Source: JAJEAD01 sp965221555 (GTDB taxonomy: Bacteria > Pseudomonadota > Gammaproteobacteria > HK1). Taken from it: 64,000 nt of DNA. Each line of letters starts with the position of its first letter. Position 1 is the first letter of the stretch. The stretch covers positions 2,108,001-2,172,000 of the forward strand of contig OZ244895.1 of NCBI GenBank assembly GCA_965221555.1, written 5' to 3'. Under the pieces are notes generated by a model, which was not told the DNA's origin, did no database searches, and saw only the letters and a program-made list of their open reading frames with translations. Positions 24,749-33,049 of the stretch are shown piece by piece. Made by a program: the position numbers and the translations under genes.

Positions 24749-25612
24749 CTACATCCGGTCGAGGCGCAGCCAGCGGGCGAGGACGAAGTACGCGACGGTT
24801 ACCGTCAGCATGAGCAGGACACTCATCGCGGAGGCCATCGGGAAATCCGCGGCGCGCTGGATTTGCAGAATGATCGATTGTGGCAGGAGCAGCTCGTTCG
24901 CCCCTCCCAGGATCTGCGGCGTTATGAAGTCGCCCATGGTGATCACGAAGGTGAGAAAGGCGCCGACCATGATCCCGGGAACGCTGAGCGGCAGGGTGAT
25001 CCGCAGGAAGACCTGGAGTCTGGAGGCTCCGAGATCGGCCGCCGCCGCCCGGTACGACGGATTTATCTGAATCAGGTTGGCGTAGATGGTGAGGGTGAGG
25101 AGCATGGTGAAGAAGTGGACGAAGCCGAGCACGGTCGCTCCCCGGCGATAGTTGAGCTGCAAGGGGGCATCGATGAAATCGATCGCGAGCAGGGCGGAGT
25201 TGATGATGCCGTTGTCGCCGAGCACCACCGACCACGCGTAGGAGCGCACGAGATAAGAGGTCCAGAAGGGCAGGATCATCAGCACGAGCAGCAGCTTGCG
25301 CCAGCGCGCCGGCACCCGGTAGGCGAGCACGTAGGCGAGCGGGTAGGCCACGAGCACGCTGATCGCAACGACGGTGAGCGACACCTCGATCGAGTTGAAC
25401 AACCCGTCGAGGAGGTAGCTCTTGGAGAAGATCTTCTCGTAGTTGTCGAGGGTCCACGCGGGGTCGAGCTTTCCGCGGACGCGTTTCCAGGTGCTCACCA
25501 TCAGCATGAAGGCGAGCGGCGCCGCGAAGAGCAGCAGCGTCCACAGCAGCGTGGGAGCGACGGACCACTGCGCGAAGCGCAGTCGTGGCCCGGACGCGGC
25601 GGAGTCGCTCAT
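24749..25612 (-). CDS. ABC transporter permease, spermidine/putrescine type (PotB/PotH-like)
   Basis: A 287-residue membrane protein of the PotB type. An early hydrophobic helix is followed by STWKRVRGKLDPAWTLDNYE, then FWTSYLVRSYAWSVVLGDNG (a typical PotB/PotH block) and the EAA-like loop RAAAADLGASRLQVFLRITL. The start at 25612 lacks a strong ribosome site. It is between the binding-protein gene (37 bp upstream) and the second permease, all in one transcript. Confidence 0.86.
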   Translation of the reverse strand: MSDSAASGPRLRFAQWSVAPTLLWTLLLFAAPLAFMLMVSTWKRVRGKLDPAWTLDNYEKIFSKSYLLDGLFNSIEVSLTVVAISVLVAYPLAYVLAYRVPARWRKLLLVLMILPFWTSYLVRSYAWSVVLGDNGIINSALLAIDFIDAPLQLNYRRGATVLGFVHFFTMLLTLTIYANLIQINPSYRAAAADLGASRLQVFLRITLPLSVPGIMVGAFLTFVITMGDFITPQILGGANELLLPQSIILQIQRAADFPMASAMSVLLMLTVTVAYFVLARWLRLDRM

Positions 25613-25649
25613 CGTCCGGGCCCCGGCCCCGGTCCCTTCGCGGTCTCGT

Positions 25650-26777
25650 TCAGGTCGCGAGGAACTCCTGCCACAGGTCGAGCATCGCGGCGTCGAGATC
25701 GGGAGCGCCGATCGTCGACGGATAGGCGTTGGCGAGGATCGCGACCTGCTGGTCCCAGCGCAGGATCTTCGCTTCATCCTCCGTCAGCGGCGTGTCCTTG
25801 CGCACCGGATTGCCCCAGAAGCACTCCGAGGTGGCGAGATAGCGCTGCCCTTCCGGCGACAGGGTCCAGTCGATGAACTGCCAGCAGGCGTCCTTGCGCT
25901 CGGAGTCGATGAAGATGGACAGGCCCTCGTTCCAGAGCAGCGCCCCCTCGTCGAACACGTTGTAGTCGAGGGAGGGGTTCGTGGCCATGTCGAGGGCCAC
26001 CGACCACTCGGCGCCGCCGATGATGAGGTCCACCGACTCGGCGTGGAGCGCGTTCAGGACGGTGACGATGTCGCCCACGACCTGGGTATGCGCCTTGAGC
26101 GCGAGGAGCGGCTCGCGAATCGACGACTCCAGGTTCTCCACCGTGATGTCCTGGGGAGCAATCCCCTGGGACAGGCCGACGAGCTGAATGATCGGGAAGT
26201 AGTAGTCGTAGACCGCGATGCGGCCCTCGTACTTCGGGTTCCACATGATCTCGGTGGACCTGGCATCCGCCGGATCGATCCGGGTCTTGTCGTAAGCGAC
26301 CCCGTAGTAGCCGAACTTGTCGGGGATCCCGTAGAGCTTCCCGTCGGTGTAGGTATGGGGCTGGCTGCGAATGCCGTCGAAGATCTGATCCCAGGGCACG
26401 CGGGCGTCGTCGAGCTCCGCGAGGTAGCCCTGCTGGGCGACCATGGAGGTGTCCTGAAAGTCGATGCAGAAGAGGTCCCAGTCCCCGGCCGGCGACTGGT
26501 CCTTGACCGCGAGCGCGCTTCCGGTGCCCTCGTAGCTCTTGGCGTTCACCTTGACGCCGGTCATCGCCTCGAAGCCCCCGATGAGGCGCGGGTCCATGTG
26601 GTCGCACCAGGTGAGAAAGCTCATCGCCTCGGCTCCGAGCGCGAGGCGGGGCAGGGCGGCGCTCCCGAGACCGAGCGCCGCGGCGCCAGCGCCGGCATTC
26701 GCGAGAAAGCGCCGCCGGTCCATGCGTCGCGCACTCCGGTCGTGCGGCGCCAAGGGTCCGTTTCCACGTCGAAGCAT
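25650..26777 (-). CDS. extracellular solute-binding protein, polyamine type (PotD/PotF-like), Tat-exported
   Basis: A 375-residue binding protein with the twin-arginine signal DRRRFLANAG (R21-R23) and a hydrophobic stretch to about residue 48. The mature part has the SBP_bac_8/PotD pattern: FLTWCDHMDPRLIGGFE, the CIDFQDTSMVAQQGYL block, GIPDKFGYYGVAYDK, and LWNEGLSIFIDSERKD. GGGAGG lies about 7 nt upstream of the ATG at 26777. It is first in the minus-strand run with the two permeases. The CDH near residue 58 and the amine-rich context suit a small cationic ligand, but which one (putrescine, agmatine, guanidino compound, betaine) is open. Confidence 0.86.
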   Translation of the reverse strand: MLRRGNGPLAPHDRSARRMDRRRFLANAGAGAAALGLGSAALPRLALGAEAMSFLTWCDHMDPRLIGGFEAMTGVKVNAKSYEGTGSALAVKDQSPAGDWDLFCIDFQDTSMVAQQGYLAELDDARVPWDQIFDGIRSQPHTYTDGKLYGIPDKFGYYGVAYDKTRIDPADARSTEIMWNPKYEGRIAVYDYYFPIIQLVGLSQGIAPQDITVENLESSIREPLLALKAHTQVVGDIVTVLNALHAESVDLIIGGAEWSVALDMATNPSLDYNVFDEGALLWNEGLSIFIDSERKDACWQFIDWTLSPEGQRYLATSECFWGNPVRKDTPLTEDEAKILRWDQQVAILANAYPSTIGAPDLDAAMLDLWQEFLAT

Positions 26778-26874
26778 CGTCTACCTCCCGGTTCGTTTGC
26801 GGGTGCGGCGAGGGAGTCTAGTACAAATCCCCGCCCCCGACACCGGCGAGGCCCGCCCGCCGCGTCGCCACGGG

Positions 26875-26902
26875 TTGATTGCGGGGGGCACGCAAGTATC
26901 CT
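26875..26902 (+). promoter_or_regulatory. candidate promoter for the glutamine-synthetase-like gene
   Basis: TTGATT at 26875-26880 and TATCCT at 26897-26902 are 16 bp apart in the 169-bp divergent intergenic region. A start near 26909 would leave a leader of about 38 nt, and no strong ribosome site is seen before the ATG. Confidence 0.35.
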
Positions 26903-26946
26903 CTGACCCGCGATTCGCGGACTCGGCAAGGAACCCGGCTCTGGAC

Positions 26947-28308
26947 ATGATGAACTCTCCCCGCACCAGGGAAGCCCTCGAGGCGGAGGGTGTCACCACC
27001 CTCTTCGGAGCCTATGTCGACCTCCACGGAGTGCCCAAGTCGAAGGCGGTGCCCGTCGATCATTTCGACAGCTACCTCGCCGGCTCGGAGCTCTACACGG
27101 TGGGGGCGCTCGAAGGCATGGGGCCGCTCGGCCCGAATGAAGACGAGTGCGTGGGAAGACCGGATCTGGACACCCTCACCGTTCTCCCCTGGGACCGGCG
27201 CTATGCGCTCGCCATGGCGGATCTCGAGTACCAGGGCGAGCCCTATGACCACGACTCCCGCGCGGTGCTCAGGCGCCAGATCGCAAGGGCGCAGGAACAG
27301 GGCTACATCATGAACATGGGGGTCGAGCCCGAGCTCTACGTGCTTCGGGAGGTCGAGGGCGAGTGGGTCCCCTTCGTGGCGGACGACACCGTCAACCTGC
27401 CGACCCGCGGCTACGACCTGGAGGCGACGATACAGGCCGATGCCTTCCTCGCGCCGATGGTCGAGTACATGAACGCGCTCGGCTGGGGCGTCTACTCCTT
27501 CGATCACGAAGGCGGGGATGGGCAGTACGAGTTCGACTTCGGCTACACCGACGCCCTCGCGATGGCGGATCGGATGATCCTCTTCCGGCTCATGGCCAAG
27601 CACGTGGCCCGGAGTCTGGGCGCCATCGCGACCTTCATGCCAAAGCCCTGGTCGGACGCCTTCGGTTCCGGCGCCCATCTGAACGTGAGCCTCGCGGACG
27701 TCGCGACGGGCGAAAACCTCTTCGCGGCGCCCCGCATCGAGGATTCGCCTCACCGGCGGGGCTATACCGAGCTCGCCTACCGCTTCACCGCCGGAGTGCT
27801 CGCGCATTCCGGCGCGATCACCGCGCTGGCGTGCCCCACCACCAACTCCTACAAGCGCATGGAGCCATACGGCCGGATGCGCGAGATGTCCTGGGCGCCG
27901 GTGTACCGGGCCTACGGGCACAACAATCGCACCCTGATCGCGCGCCTGCCGATGAATCGCCGCTGCCTGGAGGTACGCCAGGCCGACAGCGCCTGCAATT
28001 TCTACCTCGCCACCGCCATGGTGCTCGCCGCGGGGTTGCGAGGCATCCGCGACGGCCTCGATGCGGGAGAGCCGGTCGAGTACAACACCTACCACTACAG
28101 CGACGAAGAGCTTGCAGAGCGCGGGGTGACGCGCCTGCCCCGCACCCTGGGGCACGCGCTCGACGAGCTCGAAGGCGACGAGCTGGCGCGCGAGGTCCTG
28201 GGAGAGGCGTTCCATGCCACTTTCCTCGCGTACAAGCGGGCGGAGTGGAGGGAGTACTGCCTGGACGTGACGCGCTGGGAACGCGACAAATACCTGCGGC
28301 TGTGGTGA
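26947..28308 (+). CDS. glutamine synthetase-like gamma-glutamyl amide ligase (GlnT/PuuA family)
   Basis: A 453-residue member of the glutamine synthetase superfamily. It shows the beta-grasp start LFGAYVDLHGVPKSKAVPV, GVEPELYVL (metal-binding Glu), GDGQYEFDF, GSGAHLNVSL, an NNRTLIARLP loop and a final MNRRCLEVRQADSACN with the glutamate-binding Arg. The form of these blocks is that of the GlnT/gamma-glutamyl-methylamide/PuuA-type ligases rather than GlnA. Beside a polyamine-type importer, ATP-dependent gamma-glutamylation of an imported amine is plausible (inference). The start at 26947 is tentative because a second ATG follows at 26950 and no strong ribosome site is seen. The DUF1116 gene follows by 28 bp. 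Confidence 0.85.
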   Translation: MMNSPRTREALEAEGVTTLFGAYVDLHGVPKSKAVPVDHFDSYLAGSELYTVGALEGMGPLGPNEDECVGRPDLDTLTVLPWDRRYALAMADLEYQGEPYDHDSRAVLRRQIARAQEQGYIMNMGVEPELYVLREVEGEWVPFVADDTVNLPTRGYDLEATIQADAFLAPMVEYMNALGWGVYSFDHEGGDGQYEFDFGYTDALAMADRMILFRLMAKHVARSLGAIATFMPKPWSDAFGSGAHLNVSLADVATGENLFAAPRIEDSPHRRGYTELAYRFTAGVLAHSGAITALACPTTNSYKRMEPYGRMREMSWAPVYRAYGHNNRTLIARLPMNRRCLEVRQADSACNFYLATAMVLAAGLRGIRDGLDAGEPVEYNTYHYSDEELAERGVTRLPRTLGHALDELEGDELAREVLGEAFHATFLAYKRAEWREYCLDVTRWERDKYLRLW

Positions 28309-28336
28309 GCCGGCCACGCGCGATGCGAGGGGAGAC

Positions 28337-29590
28337 ATGACGGAGCAACAGCGCCAGGAGGCGAACGCGGAGACCCTGCGCCGCCTGAACGGGGCGGATC
28401 CGGTTTTGGTTGACGTGCGCCCGGCCGGGGAAGTGGTTCCCGGCCTCGATCCCGACACCGTGCTCACCTCGGGCGCCCCGCTTCCCTGGAGCGAGTATCG
28501 CGGCGGACAGCGCCGCTCGCTCCTCTACGGCGCGGTCTATGAGGGCTTGGCCTCGGACCCGCGGGAGGCGGCCGCGAAGTTCGAATCCGGCGAGATCCGC
28601 ATCGGGGCCTGCCACCACCACGGCTGCGTGGGATCGGTGGCGGGCATCTACACCGCGTCCATGCCGGTCTTCGTGGTCGAGAACCGCGCTTTCGGCAACC
28701 GGGGCTTCTGCAACTTCTACGAGGGAGAGTCCCGGCGGCGCCTCAACTACGGCGTCTACGACGACGAGGTCCGCGATGCGCTCGACTTCCTCCGCGATGT
28801 CGCCGGCCCGGTGATCGGCGATGCGGTGCGTGCTTCGGGCGGCATCGCGCTGAAGCCCCTCATCGCGCGGGCCCTGCACATGGGCGACGAGTGTCACAGC
28901 CGCAACACCGCCGCCACCTTGCTCTTTGGCCGGGCGCTCACCCCCCACCTCGTCGATCTCCATTCGAAGCATGGCGGCAAGGTGAAGGAGATGCTCGCCT
29001 TCCTCCAGCAGAGCGACTACTTCTTCCTGCGCCTGTCGATGGCCGCGGCCAAGTGCACCGCGGACGCGGCGCACGGGGTCGAGGGGTCGAGCGTCATGAC
29101 CGCCATGACCATCAACTGCAACGATTTCTCGATCCGGGTCGGCGGCATGGGCGACGAGTGGTTCCGCGGCCCGCCCGCGGATGCCGACGTGAAGCTCTTC
29201 GAGGGGTTCACGGACCAGGATGTGGAGTGGATCGGGGGCGAGAGCCATATCACCGAGACGGTAGGCCTGGGAGGTTTCGCGCAGGCGGCGGCATTCCCCC
29301 TGCAGGCCTATCAGGGAGGATCGCCGCAGGCGATGATCGAGAAGAATCTTGCCATGTACGAGATTGTGGCGGGCGAGAGTGACGACTACCGGATACCTTA
29401 CTTCGGGTATCGGGGTTCTCCGACCGGGGTGGACGTATTCAAGGTCGTCGAGACCGGCATCGTTCCGGTGATCGATGCCGGTCTCGCCGGTCGAAACGGG
29501 GTGGGGCAGATCGGCGCCGGCACTCTGCGCGCGCCGCTTGCGTGCTTTCGCGCCGCCCGGTCCGCCTACCGCGACAAGTACGGATTCTGA
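28337..29590 (+). CDS. DUF1116 protein, oxamate carbamoyltransferase AllG (YlbE)-like
   Basis: A 417-residue DUF1116 protein. Family hallmarks are the GACHHHGCVGSVAGIY block near residue 91, GDECHSRNTAAT near 184, and the C-terminal NGVGQIGAGTLRAPLACF. In E. coli the DUF1116 protein YlbE (AllG), with FdrA (AllF) and YlbF (AllH), is linked to the oxamate carbamoyltransferase of allantoin breakdown. Neither partner family is seen in this window, so a solitary or divergent role is likely. The start at 28337 has GAGGGGAGAC directly upstream. It is in one transcript with the glutamine-synthetase-like ligase and converges with the LysR gene. Confidence 0.8.
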   Translation: MTEQQRQEANAETLRRLNGADPVLVDVRPAGEVVPGLDPDTVLTSGAPLPWSEYRGGQRRSLLYGAVYEGLASDPREAAAKFESGEIRIGACHHHGCVGSVAGIYTASMPVFVVENRAFGNRGFCNFYEGESRRRLNYGVYDDEVRDALDFLRDVAGPVIGDAVRASGGIALKPLIARALHMGDECHSRNTAATLLFGRALTPHLVDLHSKHGGKVKEMLAFLQQSDYFFLRLSMAAAKCTADAAHGVEGSSVMTAMTINCNDFSIRVGGMGDEWFRGPPADADVKLFEGFTDQDVEWIGGESHITETVGLGGFAQAAAFPLQAYQGGSPQAMIEKNLAMYEIVAGESDDYRIPYFGYRGSPTGVDVFKVVETGIVPVIDAGLAGRNGVGQIGAGTLRAPLACFRAARSAYRDKYGF

Positions 29591-29687
29591 AGCGCGCCGG
29601 TAACAGACGAAGCGCCGCTGGCGTCGTCGTCCCCCCGGATCAGGAGCGTGGGAATGGAAGGGGGGTGGAGCGGGTAGAGGTGTGTTC

Positions 29688-30632
29688 TCAGCCCACCCCG
29701 ACCGCGACTCCGGGCCGGCGCTCGGAGCGGGCCTCGGCAAGGGTCCAGTTTCTGAACGCCTGTACTTCCGGGACTCGTCTGGAGTCCGCGGTCGTTACGA
29801 GGAAACAGCGCGCGGGGAGTGCGTGCTTGCGGTCGAACATCGGTACGAGAGCCCCCCGCGCGAGCTCGGACTCCAGCACTTTCGTGCGCCCAAGCGCCGC
29901 GCCCAGGCCCTGGATGCACGCGTCGACCATCATGCCGTAGTCGCGGAAGCCGCTGGCCGCCGACATGTTCGGGGGAGGCGCTCCCTGAGTCTCGAACCAC
30001 TCATGCCAGGCGAGATCCCATTCAAGGTCGTAGAGGAGCGGCCAGCCATCGAGATCGGAGGGCTGCGGGGGGCGGCCACGGGTCTCGAGGAGACGCGGAC
30101 TGCATACCGGAAGCAGCAGCTCTTCGAAGAGTGTTTCCACCATCATTCCGTGGACGCGGGCAGTGTCCAGTCCAGACTCCCTCGACTGGCGCTCGCAGGT
30201 TATCCAGGCGTCGAAGTCTCGATGGGTCGGATCGATCAGACGGTGGTTGGTCTCCAGAACGATCGCAACGTTCGGATGAGATGCCGTAAACGCCCCGAGC
30301 CGCGGAACGAGCCACTTGTCGGCCACGGACTCGACCGAGAAAATCCGGATGCGTCGTTGCACCGATTCGCTGCGATAGCGCTCCGTGGCGTCGTGGATGT
30401 CGGCGAGTATGTGCTGGACCTCGCGAAGCAGCGCCTTGCCGTGCGTATTGAGACTCACGCCGCGGCGACGCCGCTCGAACAGCGAGCCATTCAGATGCTG
30501 CTCCAGCACCTTGATGCGGTGCGCCACCGCGGCCGGGGTGACGTCAAGCTCCTCGGCGGCCTTGGTGAAGCTCTCGCGCCGGCCGGCCGCCTCGAAGAAA
30601 CGCAAACACTCCAGGGGTGGGAGATCCCGCAC
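29688..30632 (-). CDS. LysR-family transcriptional regulator (GcvA-like)
   Basis: A 314-residue LysR regulator starting with LPPLECLRFFEAAGRRESFT. The winged helix-turn-helix covers residues of about 5-62 (KAAEELDVTPAAVAHRIKVL as recognition part). The effector domain from about 90 has SVADKWLVPRLGAF and LPVCSPRLL, typical of GcvA-type members. I chose GTG at 30632, as it gives the usual GcvA-like start; a GTG at 30644 is possible. It is downstream of and convergent to the DUF1116 gene. As LysR proteins often control divergent genes, it may act on distant targets or on the genes of this amine region; no binding site is proposed. Confidence 0.87.
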   Translation of the reverse strand: MRDLPPLECLRFFEAAGRRESFTKAAEELDVTPAAVAHRIKVLEQHLNGSLFERRRRGVSLNTHGKALLREVQHILADIHDATERYRSESVQRRIRIFSVESVADKWLVPRLGAFTASHPNVAIVLETNHRLIDPTHRDFDAWITCERQSRESGLDTARVHGMMVETLFEELLLPVCSPRLLETRGRPPQPSDLDGWPLLYDLEWDLAWHEWFETQGAPPPNMSAASGFRDYGMMVDACIQGLGAALGRTKVLESELARGALVPMFDRKHALPARCFLVTTADSRRVPEVQAFRNWTLAEARSERRPGVAVGVG

Positions 30633-30949
30633 TAGCCGGCACACTCCGGCTGCAAGGTTTCGCCACGATGCGCCGCTCGGTTCGGAGGATGAAGGGCCAC
30701 CGTGGCGGGTCGTTCGGGACGGGTCCGCGACCTGATTGAAGCCCGCCTTCCCGGCGAAGCGCGGCGCCCGTGCGTTTCATGAGACAGGCGACGCGTCCAT
30801 TCGGGGAAAGTGGAAGAGGCGATGACGGCGGGGCTCCTTGTCGGCTCCCGTGGCGGGGATGGCGCGACTCCTCGCTCGCAGCGGGAGGCAGGCGCGGGAT
30901 GGGCGGAAGGGATATGGAGGGAACGCATGTCAGGGATGATCGCAGGTCG

Positions 30950-31247
30950 AGCCCGCAAGTTTCACCGATTTCTCAACTCGTGGACGCCAACATGCTCGTG
31001 TCAGCGGGTTGAACTGCGTCGCGCCGCAACGACCTCGCTTCGGCCACCTGCCGCGCTCCACTATCCGTGGGCGAAGCTTTCCGGCCGGGAAAACCATCCC
31101 TGGCTCGTCTGCTCGCCGACCGTTTCGCGCCACTGGCGCTTCGCCTGAATCCGGCTCGCCGTAGCGCGTCATTCGCTTCGTGCTTACTGCTACCACGACA
31201 TCTTGTTGACGCCCGAAGCGGTCGAAAATCGGTGAGGTCTGCGGGCT
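30950..31247 (+). repeat. non-coding inverted-repeat element, copy 3 (full length)
   Basis: A 298-bp copy of the element at 10156-10450, in the same orientation. It has TTTCACCGATTTC at 30960-30972 and GAAAATCGGTGAG at 31224-31236, with outer ends AGCCCGCAAG and GCGGGCT. Shared interior blocks include ATGCTCGTGTCAG, CGTCGCGCCGC, AAGCTTTCCGGCCGGG and TTGACGCCCGAAGCGG. It lies between the LysR gene and the aminotransferase gene. Confidence 0.75.
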
Positions 31248-31954
31248 GGTCGCGCACGTAGTCCGAATCGCTACGGTCAATGGATATACCTTCTCACAAA
31301 ACTTGTCGCCAGTACCACATGAAATGACCCTGCGCGACGATGAATGTGACGACGGACCGGGACGGTGAAGACAGGAACCATCATGGACTGCTCGGTCGAC
31401 AGAGGTTGTCGACGATCACGACCGGTTCAGGATCCGGGGATGTCTCGGTGCTTTTCCGAAGCGTCATGATGCTTCTCAAGAGAATTGTTCCGGGTGACTG
31501 TGGATTGCCCTGATTCGTGTGTCGTTCGTCAACCCCCGGGAGGGGGAATTCTGGCCGAGGGCAGGCGCGATCGCCTGAGCCCTCGCTTGTCGATGACCCG
31601 ATCCTGTTCGGGTCTTGACAGGCGATACAACCCATCCGCAGGATTGCCGCCATGAAGGCGCAGCCGCGCCGCGCCGCCGACGCCATCCGCATCCGGTGAG
31701 GAGATCCGGGGCGGGCTGGCACTTCACTCCAGTTCGGACCGGATGAACCCAGTCAAGACGCCGGCTTCGAGGCCGGCGTCTTGATTTCCAGGTGGCGGCG
31801 AAGGAGCGCCCACCGAGGACGCTTCCAATGCCCACCGATTCCCGTACCGTCGTCCTCGCGCCGCCCGGGGCGGGCATGCCGGCGGTGCGGGCATCCGGTG
31901 GGACCGATGTCATCATCATCCGTGCGGATCGCCCCGTTGCCTGAGGAACATCCG
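31248..31954. other. 707-bp gap without a recognised gene
   Basis: Between repeat copy 3 and the aminotransferase gene I see no convincing coding region on either strand; the short open frames here have arginine- and serine-rich shadow composition. The only clear feature is the hairpin at 31754-31783. It could hold a long leader for the next gene or an unrecognised small RNA. Confidence 0.4.
31754..31783 (+). terminator. strong 12-bp perfect hairpin in intergenic region
   Basis: CAAGACGCCGGC pairs perfectly with GCCGGCGTCTTG around a 6-nt loop TTCGAG (31754-31783), followed by ATTTCC. It looks like a Rho-independent terminator, although the T-tract is short. No gene ends just upstream on the plus strand, so it might end a small transcript or be a leader element for the aminotransferase gene 172 bp downstream. 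Confidence 0.5.
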
Positions 31955-33019
31955 ATGTCGCTTCCCGTTCCCGCCGCCTGTGTCGCCGATGCGCAACCCC
32001 ACCGCCCCCCGTCGGGCAGTCACCCGGTGACGATGCGACTGCATGCGAGCGAAGGGCCGCCACCGCCGGCGATGCTCCTGGAGGCGATGTCCGCACGCGC
32101 GCGGGGGGTGGTGAATCACTACCCGGACTCTCGGGCGCTGGAGGCGCTGCTCGCGGGGAGGCATCGGATCTCGCCGCAGCAGGTGCTGGTGACGGCCGGG
32201 GCGGACGGGGCCATCGACCGGGCCTGCCGTGCCTATCTCGAGCCGGGCCGAAACCTGATCCTCGCCGATCCCGGATTCGAGATGATCGGAAAGTGTGGGG
32301 TAATGGCCGGGGCTTCGCTCGAGCCCTACCCCTGGATGGAGGGCCCCTTTCCGGTCGACGAGGTACGGCGGAAGATCGACGCGGACACTGGCGTGGTCTC
32401 GGTCATCACCCCCCACAACCCCACCGGGATGGCGATGCGTGAGGACGATCTGCGGGCGGTGGCCGAGGCTTCCCGGGGCAAGCTGCTGCTGGTCGACCTC
32501 GCCTACACCGACTTCGCGGACGTCGACCTCACCACGGTGGCGCTCGAATACGAGCACGCGGTCGCGCTGCGCACCCTGTCCAAGGCCTGGAGCCTCGCCG
32601 GGCTTCGGATCGGCTATGCGTGCGGTCACCCCGAGGTCATCTCCCGCCTGCGCGCGGCGGGCGGTCCCTACGCGATGTCGACCGTCTCCCTGTGGATTGC
32701 GGAGCATTGGCTGCATATCGGAGAGCCCTTCAAGCGCGCCTACGTCGCGGCGGTGAAACAGCGCCGGGCTCGCATTGCGGAGCTGCTCCGCGGCGCCGGC
32801 GCCGAGGTATGGCCTTCGCAGGCGAACTTCGTGTTTGCCCGAATGGGCAACGCCGGCGCGCTGTTCGAGGCGCTCGCCGCGCGCGGCATTGTGGTCAAGG
32901 GCTATTCCGGTCATCCCCTTCTTGGCGATTGCCTGCGTATCGGCTGTCCTCCGGACGACGCCTCGATGCGGCGCTTCTGCCATGCGCTCGAAGAGATTCT
33001 GGGCGCTACGCACTCATGA
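31955..33019 (+). CDS. fold-type I PLP aminotransferase, histidinol-phosphate aminotransferase-like
   Basis: A 354-residue class I/II aminotransferase with HisC-like shape: NHYPDSRALEALLA early, VSVITPHNPTGMAM near 150, LLVDLAYTDFADVDL near 179, and the PLP-lysine block TLSKAWSLAGLRIGYA with K210. GAGGAA lies 7 nt before the ATG at 31955. No histidine biosynthesis gene is nearby, so a catabolic or secondary-metabolite role is as likely (inference). It converges with the class III aminotransferase across 30 bp. It lies inside the inverted pair of repeat elements at 30950 and 35602. Confidence 0.85.
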   Translation: MSLPVPAACVADAQPHRPPSGSHPVTMRLHASEGPPPPAMLLEAMSARARGVVNHYPDSRALEALLAGRHRISPQQVLVTAGADGAIDRACRAYLEPGRNLILADPGFEMIGKCGVMAGASLEPYPWMEGPFPVDEVRRKIDADTGVVSVITPHNPTGMAMREDDLRAVAEASRGKLLLVDLAYTDFADVDLTTVALEYEHAVALRTLSKAWSLAGLRIGYACGHPEVISRLRAAGGPYAMSTVSLWIAEHWLHIGEPFKRAYVAAVKQRRARIAELLRGAGAEVWPSQANFVFARMGNAGALFEALAARGIVVKGYSGHPLLGDCLRIGCPPDDASMRRFCHALEEILGATHS

Positions 33020-33049
33020 CGGCGCGCGCCGCGCGTGGCCTCGGCGCCG

